DNA of 61,755 bases, taken from Paraburkholderia tropica (GTDB lineage: Bacteria > Pseudomonadota > Gammaproteobacteria > Burkholderiales > Burkholderiaceae). The translations under genes and the position numbers were made by a program. The notes under the pieces are model-generated. The model ran no database searches. It saw only the letters and a list, made by a program, of their open reading frames with translations, and was not told the origin of the DNA. Position 1 is the stretch's first letter. Every line of letters begins with the position of its first letter. The stretch lies in NCBI RefSeq assembly GCF_914484835.1, contig NZ_CAJZAR010000067.1, positions 72,178 through 133,932 of the forward strand. The letters are read 5' to 3'. Positions 43,470 through 51,899 of this stretch are shown piece after piece.

Positions 43470-45323
43470 TCAGGACCCCGCCGCCGCCCAAACCGAAACG
43501 CCCGCTTCGTCGATCTCGAAACGCAGCACCTCAGTCTGCACTGCATGCGGTGCATCGTCGGCGGCGATGTCGAACGCTTCGCCGCCCAGTTCGATCGTCA
43601 CGTAGCGGTCGCCGTGGCGCAGCGAGGTGCCCGCGAGCCGGCCTTCGTAGCGGCCATCGGGCGCGGCGCGCAGCGCACGCGGCGACACGCGCCACATCGC
43701 GCGCGCGCCCACCGCGAGCGGCGCATCCGCAGGATTCCTGAAACGCAGCCGCAGCCCGGACGCCGTCTCGATCTCGCCCGCCGCACGCACGATACCTTCG
43801 CCGATGTTGTGCAGTCCGAGCAGTTCGGCCACGCGCACGCTGGCGGGCCGTGCGAACACCGCATCGACCGCGCCCGCCTGGAGCGCGCGGCCGTGCTCGA
43901 TCACGAGCACTTCGTCGGCGAGCAGGGCGGCTTCGTCGGGATCGTGCGTGACGATCACCGTGACCGCGCCGATCTCGCGCTGCAACGCGCGCAGCGATTG
44001 CTGCAAGCGGCGGCGGCGTGGCGTGTCGAGCGCCGCGAACGGCTCGTCGAACAGCAGCAGCTGGCTGTGCCGTGTCAGCGCGCGTGCGAGCGCCACGCGC
44101 TGACGCTGGCCGAAGGACAGCTGACGCGGCAGACGCTGCGTGAGCGCATCGAGGCCCAGATGCGCGAGCCAGTAGCGCGCACTGGCTGCGTCGGCATCGA
44201 CGGGAAATGCGAGCTGCTGCGCCACCGTCATGTGCGGAAAGAGCCCGTAGTCCTGCGGCATGTAGCCGATCTGGCGACGCTCCGGCGGCAGCGCGCCAAG
44301 ATCGGTCGCGCCGAGCGTGACCGAACCGGCGTCGTTCGGCTCCAGTCCCGCGACGATGCGCAGCGCGAGCGATTTGCCCGAGCCCGACGGCCCGATGATC
44401 GCGAGCCGCCGCGTGTGCGGCTGCCAGGCGACGTCGAGCGTGAACGCGCCCAGCTTGCGCTGCGCGGTGAATGCGAGCCGCAGATCGGCGCGCTCGGGCG
44501 CGGCGGCGGGCGTGATGGCGGTGAGTTCGTCGCCGTTGTCGGTGCTCACCGCGAGCGTCGCGCGCGCGCCGCGCGTATAGACGGACAGCACCGCGCAGAC
44601 GATCGCAATGCCGAGCGTGGGCAGCAGCAGCGGCATCATCGCGGGCAGGCCCTGGCCGCCGAACACCACGTAGGTGTAGACGGGCAGCGAGTACGGGTGA
44701 TACGCGACCATCACGGTCGCGCCGAATTCGCCGAACGCGCGCAGCCAGGCGAGCGCGAGCCCCGCGCGGATGGCGGGCCAGGCGATCGGCAGCGTGACGC
44801 GGAAGAAGCGGCTCGCGGCGTGATGGCCGAGCGTGGCGGCGACGTCGTCGAAAACGGGATCGACGGCCGCGAACGCGGAGCGCGCCGCGACGATCAGGAA
44901 GGGCGCGGCCACGAAGGTTTCCGCGAGCACGATGCCCGTGAACGAATCGGTGAGCGTGCCGTTGAACAGCTGGCCGATGCCGCTATACGGGCCGATCAGG
45001 AACAGCAGCAGCACGCCGCTCGTGAGCGGCGGTAAGGCGAGCGGCAACTGCACGACGAAGCCGAGCAGCGCCACGCCGCGCGCCTGCGAACGCGCGAGCC
45101 AATAACCGAGCGGCACGCCGCCCACGAGTATCACGAGCGAGGCGACGCTCGCACTCGCCGCCGACACGGCGACGGCCGACCAGGTTTGATGCCAGTCGAC
45201 GCCGCTCCAGTCGGCCTGGCCGATCTGCGGAATGCTGGCGAGAAACGGCGCGCACAGATACACCGCGAGCAGCGCGCCGAGCCACCAGAGCGGCCTCGCG
45301 GCACGCTGCACGGGTTGGGTCAT
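43470..45323 (-). CDS. modBC: fused molybdate/tungstate ABC permease-ATPase (ModBC)
   Basis: One 617-residue chain joins a ModB-like permease (residues 1 to about 265, five or six helices, coupling loop AFGEFGATVMVAYHP) to a ModC-like ATPase (about 285-617: Walker A GPSGSGKS, Walker B LLLFDEPFAALD, a TOBE-like tail). The signature is LSFGQ in place of LSGGQ. It imports molybdate or tungstate with the binding protein encoded 10 bases upstream. Two such chains would form the transporter. Its stop codon overlaps an iteron-like repeat. Separate modB and modC genes are the rule, so the fusion is notable but known. Confidence 0.92.
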   Translation of the reverse strand: MTQPVQRAARPLWWLGALLAVYLCAPFLASIPQIGQADWSGVDWHQTWSAVAVSAASASVASLVILVGGVPLGYWLARSQARGVALLGFVVQLPLALPPLTSGVLLLFLIGPYSGIGQLFNGTLTDSFTGIVLAETFVAAPFLIVAARSAFAAVDPVFDDVAATLGHHAASRFFRVTLPIAWPAIRAGLALAWLRAFGEFGATVMVAYHPYSLPVYTYVVFGGQGLPAMMPLLLPTLGIAIVCAVLSVYTRGARATLAVSTDNGDELTAITPAAAPERADLRLAFTAQRKLGAFTLDVAWQPHTRRLAIIGPSGSGKSLALRIVAGLEPNDAGSVTLGATDLGALPPERRQIGYMPQDYGLFPHMTVAQQLAFPVDADAASARYWLAHLGLDALTQRLPRQLSFGQRQRVALARALTRHSQLLLFDEPFAALDTPRRRRLQQSLRALQREIGAVTVIVTHDPDEAALLADEVLVIEHGRALQAGAVDAVFARPASVRVAELLGLHNIGEGIVRAAGEIETASGLRLRFRNPADAPLAVGARAMWRVSPRALRAAPDGRYEGRLAGTSLRHGDRYVTIELGGEAFDIAADDAPHAVQTEVLRFEIDEAGVSVWAAAGS

Positions 45324-45333
45324 GATTGCGCGA

Positions 45334-46218
45334 TCATTGCTGCGCGGCGTCGATCACGGCCTGGACCGACGGCGGAATCGCCTGGCCGTTGCCGTTCACG
45401 CTGGGCTTCGTCACGTCGACGCCGTGTTCGGCGAGCAGCTTGCGGCCTTCCGCCGACAGCAGGAAGTTGACGAAGCGCGCGGCGCCCGCGTTGTTGGGGG
45501 CGTCGTTGAGGATCGTGAGCGTGTAGTTCGCCTTGATCTTCAGTTCGGGCGCCGGGTGGATCGACGGAATCTTCAGGTCGGACGTTTCGGTGGAGTAGAA
45601 GAAGCCCGCGTCGAGCTGACCCGATTGCAGACGGCCCACGAGCGTTTCTTCCGGCAGCACCTGCTCGGGATTTTCCGGCGTGCCCAGCGTCTTCTCGACG
45701 AGGTCCGGCTGGTTGTACGCCTGCGCGGCCTTCGTCATGAGTTCGACGGTGAACGCGCCCTTCGGGTCGAGCTTCGGATCGGTGCGGCCCAGACGAATGC
45801 CCTGTTCCTGCAGCACGTCGCTCCACTTCTTCGTCTTGAAGTCGTTGGCGAAACGGCTTTTCGCGTTATAGCCGATCAGCAGCGGCGATTCGGCGAAATT
45901 CACGTACCACGAAACATGATTGCCGTTCGCTTCGCCCGTCAGGCTCGCATTGACCTTCGGGCTCGCGCTGATGAACACGTCGCCGCGGCGCAGCTTGCCC
46001 TTGATCTCGTTGGCGATCTTGTTCGAACCGGCGGCGTAGCCCTTGAAATGCAGACCCGTTTCCTTCTCGAACGCCGGACCGACGCTTTTCTCCATCAGGT
46101 TCACGAGCGAGCCTGCATAGAGCACGTTCACGTCGTTGTCATCGGCGGCGAATGCGCTCGAACTTGCGGCGAGCACGCCCGACATCATCACGACCGATGC
46201 GATCAGCTTGCGGATCAT
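45334..46218 (-). CDS. periplasmic molybdate/tungstate-binding protein (ModA/WtpA-like)
   Basis: The 294-residue protein has a signal peptide (VVMMSGVLAASSSAFA) and an extracellular solute-binding fold. VLYAGSLVNLMEKSVGPAFEKETG, the GYAAGSNKIANEI loop and WYVNFAESPLLIGY fit the WtpA branch better than classical ModA, so tungstate or molybdate are both possible ligands. It is the first gene of the minus-strand transporter operon, with a ModE-type box in its promoter region. GGGG eight bases before the ATG is a modest ribosome site. Confidence 0.88.
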   Translation of the reverse strand: MIRKLIASVVMMSGVLAASSSAFAADDNDVNVLYAGSLVNLMEKSVGPAFEKETGLHFKGYAAGSNKIANEIKGKLRRGDVFISASPKVNASLTGEANGNHVSWYVNFAESPLLIGYNAKSRFANDFKTKKWSDVLQEQGIRLGRTDPKLDPKGAFTVELMTKAAQAYNQPDLVEKTLGTPENPEQVLPEETLVGRLQSGQLDAGFFYSTETSDLKIPSIHPAPELKIKANYTLTILNDAPNNAGAARFVNFLLSAEGRKLLAEHGVDVTKPSVNGNGQAIPPSVQAVIDAAQQ

Positions 46219-46234
46219 CTGTTCTACCCCGTTC

Positions 46235-46258
46235 CGTTATAAAGGCCCCTATATTACG
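46235..46258. promoter_or_regulatory. ModE-type molybdate box
   Basis: CGTTATA (46235-46241) and TATATTACG (46250-46258) flank eight bases, fitting the inverted CGNTATA-N8-TATATNNCG pattern of ModE sites. It lies 17 bases upstream of the binding-protein start and in the divergent gap toward the Mop gene, so it could repress both when molybdate is plentiful. Confidence 0.7.
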
Positions 46259-46433
46259 ACAGGAGTGCTGCGTTTATATACTTGGCCGAACGGCCAATTT
46301 TTAGTATCACCCCTGTGCGCGAGGCATCGGGACGACTACACTGGGCTCCTTCTTTCCCTTTGCATTTTCCTTCGCATCGCATGCGCGCCCGACCACGGTT
46401 GGCGACGCGCGGCGGCTTTACATGGAGACCATC

Positions 46434-46862
46434 ATGCGCACGAGCGCCCGCAATCACTTCACCGGTCAGATCGCCGCCGTCAAGCCCGGCGCCGTCAACG
46501 ACGAGATCACGCTGCAAGCCGACGGCGGGGTGGAGATCGTCGCCATCATCACGCACGGCAGCGCCGCGGCGCTGGGTCTCGCGGCGGGCAAGCCCGCGTT
46601 CGCGCTCGTGAAAGCCTCGTCGGTGATCGTCATGGTCGACGGCGACGCGAGCAAGGTGTCCACGCGCAACGTGATCGCGGGCAGCGTCGTGTCGGTCACG
46701 AAGGGCGCGGTGAACGCCGAAGTCGTGATCGCCGCGCCGGGCGGCGCGCAGATCGCGGCCATCGTCACGAACCAGAGCGTCGACAGCCTCGGGCTCGCGG
46801 CGGGCAAGGCGGCCTCGGCGCTGTTCAAGGCGTCGAGCGTGATCGTCGGCGTGGATGGCTGA
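46434..46862 (+). CDS. tandem Mop-domain molybdenum-pterin/molybdate-binding protein
   Basis: The 142-residue protein is two TOBE/Mop domains in tandem (residues 6-69 and 75-142), each with the pattern GxIxxVxxGAVNxExxxxxxGGxxIxAIxTxxSxxxLGLAxGKxAxALxKASSVIVxVD. Such di-Mops store molybdate in hexamer-like pockets in the cytoplasm. The start MRTSARNHF follows GGAGA by five bases; an ATG four codons earlier is possible. It is divergent from the transporter across the ModE box, and 22 bases before the NifQ-like gene. Confidence 0.92.
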   Translation: MRTSARNHFTGQIAAVKPGAVNDEITLQADGGVEIVAIITHGSAAALGLAAGKPAFALVKASSVIVMVDGDASKVSTRNVIAGSVVSVTKGAVNAEVVIAAPGGAQIAAIVTNQSVDSLGLAAGKAASALFKASSVIVGVDG

Positions 46863-46883
46863 ACGCACCGGCTGCATCGCGGC

Positions 46884-47549
46884 ATGACGCAGCGCGAAGT
46901 GAACGAGCCGACGCATGACAAGGCGGCAGACGAAGCGCCCGACGAAGCGCCCGATTTCGAGCGACTCGCCGCCGCTTGCCGCGATCGTTTGACGGGCATG
47001 CCAGGCGGCGCGCCTTCGGCGGATGCGTGGCTGTTCGCGCGGCTCGTGGCGGCGCGCGAAGTGCGCGGCGAACGCGCGCTGCTCGGTTTATCCGCGTCCG
47101 AATTCGCCGATCTCGCGGCGCGGCATTTCGTGGCCGGTTCGCTGGCGGACGTGCTGGGTGAACCGACGGCGAACATGGCGAACGTAGCAGGCGTCGCGAT
47201 CGCCGATGAAAAGCACGCAGCCTTCGCAGACGCGATGCGCGGCTTTCTGTTCAGCCTCGCAGCGCCCGATGTCGATGACGCGGACGCGCACTGTCTCGCG
47301 TCGATCCTCGCGCACGCCTGCCTGCGTCCCGACCATCTGTGGCGCGATCTCGGCCTGAGCGGACGCGAGGACGTCACGCAGATGCTCGCGCGTTTTTTCC
47401 CCGCCGTGGTCGCGCGCAACACCGAAGGCCTGCGCTGGAAGAAACTGCTGGCGCGCGAACTCGCGCTGGCGACCGGCGACGTGCCGGGGCCCGCGCCGGG
47501 TTGTCCCGGCTGCGAGGATTTCGGCTTCTGTTTCGGCCACGCGCGTTAG
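46884..47549 (+). CDS. nifQ: NifQ-like protein with incomplete cysteine motif
   Basis: The 221-residue protein matches NifQ in its C-terminal half: MLARFFPAVVARNTEGLRWKKLLARELAL, then a cysteine cluster. NifQ binds an Fe-S or Mo-Fe-S cluster with CX4CX2CX5C and hands Mo to nitrogenase cofactor synthesis. Here C207-X2-C210-X5-C216 is kept, but the first Cys position (about 202) is Gly. No nif genes are near. It sits in a Mo operon between di-Mop and a ModE-like gene, so a general molybdenum role is likelier than nitrogen fixation. Confidence 0.82.
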   Translation: MTQREVNEPTHDKAADEAPDEAPDFERLAAACRDRLTGMPGGAPSADAWLFARLVAAREVRGERALLGLSASEFADLAARHFVAGSLADVLGEPTANMANVAGVAIADEKHAAFADAMRGFLFSLAAPDVDDADAHCLASILAHACLRPDHLWRDLGLSGREDVTQMLARFFPAVVARNTEGLRWKKLLARELALATGDVPGPAPGCPGCEDFGFCFGHAR

Positions 47550-47596
47550 CCATTTGGCCAGGCTCGCGCGCAAAACCATCGTGTATGCTTGCGCGC

Positions 47597-48103
47597 ATGA
47601 CCAGATCCGCAAAAGACCGCGCGCAGACGGGCGTTTCGCCCCTTGCCAACCCGAACGTAACATCCACCGTGAAGACGAGCGAATCAGCGAAAGCGAAGCC
47701 GCAAACTGCCGCGCAGATGGCGGCACAAGCGCCTGCCGGGGAGACCGGCGCGCGTCGCGAACCGCAGGTGCGTTTTCGCATGCGCGTGATGCAGGCGGAC
47801 ACCATCGCGCTCGGGCCGGGCAAGGTGCAGTTGCTCGAAGCGGTGCACGAACACGGTTCGATTTCGGCGGCGGCGCGCAGCCTGAACATGTCGTACCGGC
47901 GCGCGTGGCTGCTCATGGATGAATTGAACCGCGCGCTCGAATCGCCGGCCACGGTTTCGGAGCATGGCGGCCAGAGCGGCGGCGGCAGCATGCTCACGCC
48001 GGTCGGCGAGGAAATCATCCGCCTTTATCGCGGTATCGAAGCGCGCGCGGCTGCTGCCTGCGCGACCGAGATCGCCGCGCTCAAGAAGCTCGTGAAGGGC
48101 TAA
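47597..48103 (+). CDS. ModE-like regulator, HTH domain only
   Basis: The 168-residue protein has a disordered N-terminal stretch (about 1-50) and a ModE/LysR-type winged helix (VQLLEAVHEHGSISAAARSLNMSYRRAWLLMDELNRAL, TPVGEEIIRLYRGIE). The two C-terminal molybdate-binding TOBE domains of full ModE are absent. Possible starts are the ATG at 47597 or one at 47585; the earlier open frame overlaps nifQ and is not used. It probably reads the box at 46235. How it would sense Mo without TOBE domains is open; the di-Mop could supply that. Confidence 0.85.
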   Translation: MTRSAKDRAQTGVSPLANPNVTSTVKTSESAKAKPQTAAQMAAQAPAGETGARREPQVRFRMRVMQADTIALGPGKVQLLEAVHEHGSISAAARSLNMSYRRAWLLMDELNRALESPATVSEHGGQSGGGSMLTPVGEEIIRLYRGIEARAAAACATEIAALKKLVKG

Positions 48104-48125
48104 ACGAACGCGCCGCTGGCGCGTA

Positions 48126-49478
48126 TCAACCGTGCCGCAGGCAGAAGCGCGACACCGGCACGGCGGTGAGCGTGGGCGCCGCGTTCGTATGCAGGCGCGT
48201 AATGAGTTCGACGAAGCTCGCGAGACTCGCGGTGCGCAGCGGGTGATACGTCACCTGATGCCGCTCGCACACGCGCTTGAGCGTGTTCATCGAATCGTGG
48301 TCGATGCAGTCGACCGGAAACACCGCGAGATCCGCGCCCGCGAGCGCCGCCGCGAGCAGACCTTTGCGGTCCTCGATACCGCCGTCGTGCACCGTCAGTT
48401 CGCCGCCCGCCGCGGCCACCCAGCGCCGCAGCGCGTGATTCGATCCCGGCCGTCCGCCCACATAGACGATGCGACGGTTCTTGAGCGCGTCGCGCGGCAG
48501 GGCGCGGGCCTTGCCGCTGTTGTCGTCATCGTCATCGTCGTCGTCGGGGTGAGCGGCGTCTTCCAGTGCCTGCGTTTCGGCGCGCAGCGTATCGATTAGC
48601 GCGAGGGCGTCGTCCAGTTGCGTGCGCAGCGCGTGCAGCGCGGTTTCGTCGGCGTTGGCGCGTTGTTCAGCGGCTTCGCGGCGGCTCGTTTCGAGCGCAA
48701 GGCGCGCGTCGCGAGCGGCCAGTGCGGCCTGCAAGGCGGCGTTTTGCGTATGCAGCGCGGACGCGTCGCGTTCGACGCGCGGAGCCGCGTTGCGCGCCGT
48801 TTGCTCGGCGAGCGCATCGCGCGCACTGTCGCGCTCGCGGCTCATTTCGTGCAGACGCGTTTGCTGGCGTTCGATCTTCGCGTGCAGTTCGGCGTTGTCC
48901 GCTTCGAGCGCGACGAGGCGGCGCAGATCGGCGCGATTCGCCGCGCCCACCAGATGCGAGAGCATGTGCAGCTCGCCGAACGCGGCCTGGCGCACTTCCA
49001 TCGTCGTGGCCGGATGGCTCATCAGCGCCCAATAGGCGGGCGGGATGTCGCCGTTGGCGCGCGACTCGTTCCAGAGCGCGAGCACGGCGTCGGCGTCGCG
49101 CGCGCCCGCAAAGCGACGCAGCGCGCCCGCATAGCGCGTGTCGAGCGCCTTTTGCAGCGCCTTGCCGCCCGCGCCGCCCTGGATCGCCAGTTCGACGGCC
49201 GTGTGATGGATCTCCAGATCGCTTGCGTGGCGCGAGTCGAGCGGCGCGAACTTCGGCACGAGCTTGCGCAGTTCATGCGTCGAAAGACAGGTGCCGATGA
49301 TCGAGCAGTGCAGATGCGCGTCGAGTTCGGCCAGGCGCGTGCGTCGATGCGAGCGGTCGAGTTCGTCCTGCGAAGGGCCGCAGCAGTCGGCGGATGGGGC
49401 GAAGGCGCGCAGATGCGGCGCCTCGTCCGGCGTCGCGGTGCCCGGCGTGCGGGCGAGGCGAAACGGCGGTGCGTGCAT
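48126..49478 (-). CDS. DUF2325-domain coiled-coil protein
   Basis: The 450-residue protein has an N-terminal helical domain with Cys/His residues (DCCGPSQDEL, HLHCSIIGTCLSTHEL), a long coiled coil (about 205-320) and a run of eight Asp, then a C-terminal DUF2325 Rossmann-like domain (RIVYVGGRPGSNHALRRWVAAAGG; VDCIDHDSMNTLKRVC). The function is unknown; the Cys/His residues could bind metal or haem. AGAGGT lies before the chosen ATG. Transcribed toward the Mo locus, after a small partner gene on the same strand. Confidence 0.85.
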   Translation of the reverse strand: MHAPPFRLARTPGTATPDEAPHLRAFAPSADCCGPSQDELDRSHRRTRLAELDAHLHCSIIGTCLSTHELRKLVPKFAPLDSRHASDLEIHHTAVELAIQGGAGGKALQKALDTRYAGALRRFAGARDADAVLALWNESRANGDIPPAYWALMSHPATTMEVRQAAFGELHMLSHLVGAANRADLRRLVALEADNAELHAKIERQQTRLHEMSRERDSARDALAEQTARNAAPRVERDASALHTQNAALQAALAARDARLALETSRREAAEQRANADETALHALRTQLDDALALIDTLRAETQALEDAAHPDDDDDDDDNSGKARALPRDALKNRRIVYVGGRPGSNHALRRWVAAAGGELTVHDGGIEDRKGLLAAALAGADLAVFPVDCIDHDSMNTLKRVCERHQVTYHPLRTASLASFVELITRLHTNAAPTLTAVPVSRFCLRHG

Positions 49479-49625
49479 GGTGACCTCTGTCCGGTTGGGA
49501 ACGCGCAACGGTCGGGCGCGCACCGTCAGCGCAATATATCACGGAATATAGCGGTGTCCGTCGAGGCACCTGGACGACGACGGAGCCTGCGTTTTGGGGC
49601 TTCGGTTGCGGCTCGGCGGCGTGCT

Positions 49626-50231
49626 TCAGGCCGCGTCGCGGTGTTCGGTTACGGGCTCGGACGGTGCGTCGGCTTCGGTTTTGGGCGGTTTTGCGGCGCG
49701 TCGCGGCGAAGTCGTCGCGCGCGCGACTTGAGGCGCGCGGGCCCAGCCGTCCGCGCCTTCCGCGCGCTGCGCATGGCGCGCCATCACGTGCTCGACGCAC
49801 AGCGAAACCAGCGCCGTATCGATGCGCTCCAGCTCGGCAGCCGTCGCGCGCATGGCCTCGGTATCGAGGCAGAAGGCATCGGAGAACAGCGCGTCGCGGG
49901 TCTTGTCGAGTTGGCGCGCGTCGCGGATCGCGCGCTTGAGTTCGCGCTGACGCGCGAAGCCCGCGAGTTCGGCGCGGCGCGCGAGCGAGCTCAGCAGCGG
50001 TTGCAGCGAAGTGGCGGAGTCGGCGCTGGCGGACGCTGCGTCGGCGTCCGGCGCGAGCGAGCGGTTGAAGCGCTCGACGCTCTCGCGCAGACGCCGGAAC
50101 GCGTCGATCACATCGCGGATGCGCTCGGCGCGCTCATGGCCCGACGCCGGGCGCAGCGCCGTGATCGTCGCCGTCACGCGCGGCGGCGCGGGGCGCGCAA
50201 CTGCATTCATCATCCGTGGCCGACTGCTCAC
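49626..50231 (-). CDS. hypothetical helical protein next to the DUF2325 gene
   Basis: The 201-residue protein is helical in the middle (ERIRDVIDAFRRLRESVERFNRSL; LARRAELAGFARQRELKRAIRDARQLDKTRDALFSDAFCLDTEAM) with disordered ends. The start is a GTG at 50231 preceded by GAGGTGG; ATGs seven and eight codons in are alternatives with weak ribosome sites. No family is recognised. It lies about 150 bases upstream of the DUF2325 gene on the same strand, so the two could be coexpressed and interact through coiled coils. Confidence 0.65.
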   Translation of the reverse strand: MSSRPRMMNAVARPAPPRVTATITALRPASGHERAERIRDVIDAFRRLRESVERFNRSLAPDADAASASADSATSLQPLLSSLARRAELAGFARQRELKRAIRDARQLDKTRDALFSDAFCLDTEAMRATAAELERIDTALVSLCVEHVMARHAQRAEGADGWARAPQVARATTSPRRAAKPPKTEADAPSEPVTEHRDAA

Positions 50232-50471
50232 TTACCCACCTCGTGTCATCTGCGGAAATCGTCGCCGCGCGGATCCCGGCAAGGATCGCTGGCGGTATCG
50301 TTATATTCTAATGTATATATCGGTGCCGATAATCGCCCACGCGCATGAATCCGTGGCGCGCCGGCGACGCGGCGCCCGATCGACTAGAATCAGGCGCTTT
50401 ACGCGACGCCTGCGCGCCGCAAATACGCGCCGCCGTGGCCTCGGCCGCGCCCTTTCCGCCTTCCGCCGTCC

Positions 50472-51740
50472 ATGAACACACCTTCTTCCGCTCCCGGCGA
50501 CGTGCCGCAGAGCATCGCGCGCAATCGCGGTTTCCAGCGTTTCTGGGGCGCCCGCGTGCTCGGCTCGATGTCGTTTCAGATGCTGGCCGTCGCGATGGGC
50601 TGGCACATTTACGCGCTCACCAAGAGTGCGTTCGCGCTTGGCCTGCTCGGTCTCGCGCAATTTTTGCCGATGTTCCTGCTGACGCTCGTCGTCGGCCATG
50701 TCGCCGATCGTTACGACCGCCGGCGCATCGCCGCCGTGTGCCAGAGCATCGAGTGCGTGGCCGCGCTGACGTTCGCGTGCGGCACCTTCGGCGGCTGGCT
50801 CAGCGCGCCGATGATCTACGTGCTGGCGGCCTGCGTGGGCGCGGCGCGCGCGTTCGAGTCGCCGGCCATCTCGTCGCTGCTGCCGGGCGTCGTGCCGCGC
50901 GCGCAACTGCCGAACGCGACCGCGTGGTCGACCTCGGCGACGCAGACCGCGCAGATCGTCGGACCGGCGCTCGGCGGCCTGCTCTACGGACTCGGCGCGG
51001 GGCCGGCCTTCCTGGCCTGCGCGGTGTCGTTCGCGATCGCGGCGATGCTTTCGGCGGCGATTCCGCTCAAGGCGCGGCCGCCGTCGCGCGCGCCGGTGAC
51101 GCTGGAGTCGGTGTTTTCGGGCATCGCGTTCATCCGCTCGCAGCCGGTGATTCTGGGCGCGCTGTCGCTGGACCTGTTTGCGGTGCTGTTCGGCGGCGCG
51201 ACCGCGTTGCTGCCGGTGTTCGCGCGCGACATCCTGCACGCGGGGCCGCTCGAACTGGGGCTGCTGCGCTCGGCGACGGCAGCGGGCGCGCTCGCCGGGA
51301 CGATCTGGCTCGCGCACTTTCCGTTGCGCCGACGCCCGGGGCTCTCGATGTTCGGCGGCGTGATCGTGTTCGGCTGCGCGACGATCGTGTTCGGGCTGTC
51401 GCATAACGTGGTCGTTTCGCTGATCGCGCTAGCGGTGCTCGGTGCGTCGGACGTCGTGAGCGTGGTCGTGCGGACGTCGCTCGTGCAGTTGCGCACGCCC
51501 GACGAAAAGCTTGGCCGTGTGAGCGCGGTCAACTCGCTGTTTATCGGCACCTCTAATCAGCTCGGCGAATTCGAGTCGGGCCTGACCGCCGGCTGGTGGG
51601 GCGCGCAGCCCGCGGTGCTGGTGGGCGGCGTGGCGACCATCGGCGTGGCGCTGCTGTGGATGAAGCTCTTTCCCGCACTGCGGGATACGCGTTCGCTAGA
51701 GCGCGAGGACGCGCCCGCGACGGCGAGCGCGGCGGGGTGA
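50472..51740 (+). CDS. MFS exporter, EntS-like (MFS_3)
   Basis: The 422-residue membrane protein has about 12 helices. The cytoplasmic loop VGHVADRYDRRRIAAVCQSIE is the MFS motif A, and LPNATAWSTSATQTAQIVGPALGGLLYGLG is typical of the MFS_3 group that includes enterobactin exporter EntS. It probably exports a small hydrophobic or siderophore-like molecule by proton antiport. There is no siderophore gene nearby, so the substrate is unknown. Single gene, followed by a tandem repeat. Confidence 0.9.
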   Translation: MNTPSSAPGDVPQSIARNRGFQRFWGARVLGSMSFQMLAVAMGWHIYALTKSAFALGLLGLAQFLPMFLLTLVVGHVADRYDRRRIAAVCQSIECVAALTFACGTFGGWLSAPMIYVLAACVGAARAFESPAISSLLPGVVPRAQLPNATAWSTSATQTAQIVGPALGGLLYGLGAGPAFLACAVSFAIAAMLSAAIPLKARPPSRAPVTLESVFSGIAFIRSQPVILGALSLDLFAVLFGGATALLPVFARDILHAGPLELGLLRSATAAGALAGTIWLAHFPLRRRPGLSMFGGVIVFGCATIVFGLSHNVVVSLIALAVLGASDVVSVVVRTSLVQLRTPDEKLGRVSAVNSLFIGTSNQLGEFESGLTAGWWGAQPAVLVGGVATIGVALLWMKLFPALRDTRSLEREDAPATASAAG

Positions 51741-51750
51741 GTGGCTGAGG

Positions 51751-51899
51751 GTGGCAACTAACGGCGGCGACCGATGGTGGCAACTAACGGCAGCGACTAA
51801 CGGCGGCGACTGACGGTGGCAACTAACGGCGGCAACTAACGGCGGCAACTAACGGCGGCAACTAACGGCGGCAACTAACGGCGATCGTCGCAACTAACT
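51751..51899. repeat. 13-bp tandem repeat array
   Basis: About 11 copies of GGCGGCAACTAAC, imperfect at the left (GGCGGCGACTGAC, GGTGGCAACTAAC) and identical in the middle (51821-51880). The unit is not a multiple of three and lies just after the MFS stop codon. No gene crosses it. Confidence 0.9.

Larger units (their letters stand above)
42836..43475 (-). repeat. six iteron-like sites in the convergent gap
   Basis: Minus-strand copies are at about 42836-42855 (GGTGAGTGTTTTCGGGAG), 43062-43080, 43160-43177 (weaker, GTGAGGCGTTCGGGAA), 43334-43352 and 43456-43475 (both GGTGAGCCTTTTCAGGAC), plus a half-site CTCACCTTG near 42921. The last overlaps the modBC stop codon. The 657-base gap contains no gene; it also holds two palindromes and a terminator. 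Confidence 0.83.

Noticed and set aside
46884..47549. A nitrogen-fixation cluster inferred from the NifQ homologue
   Set aside because: No other nif gene is in the window, and the first motif cysteine is missing.
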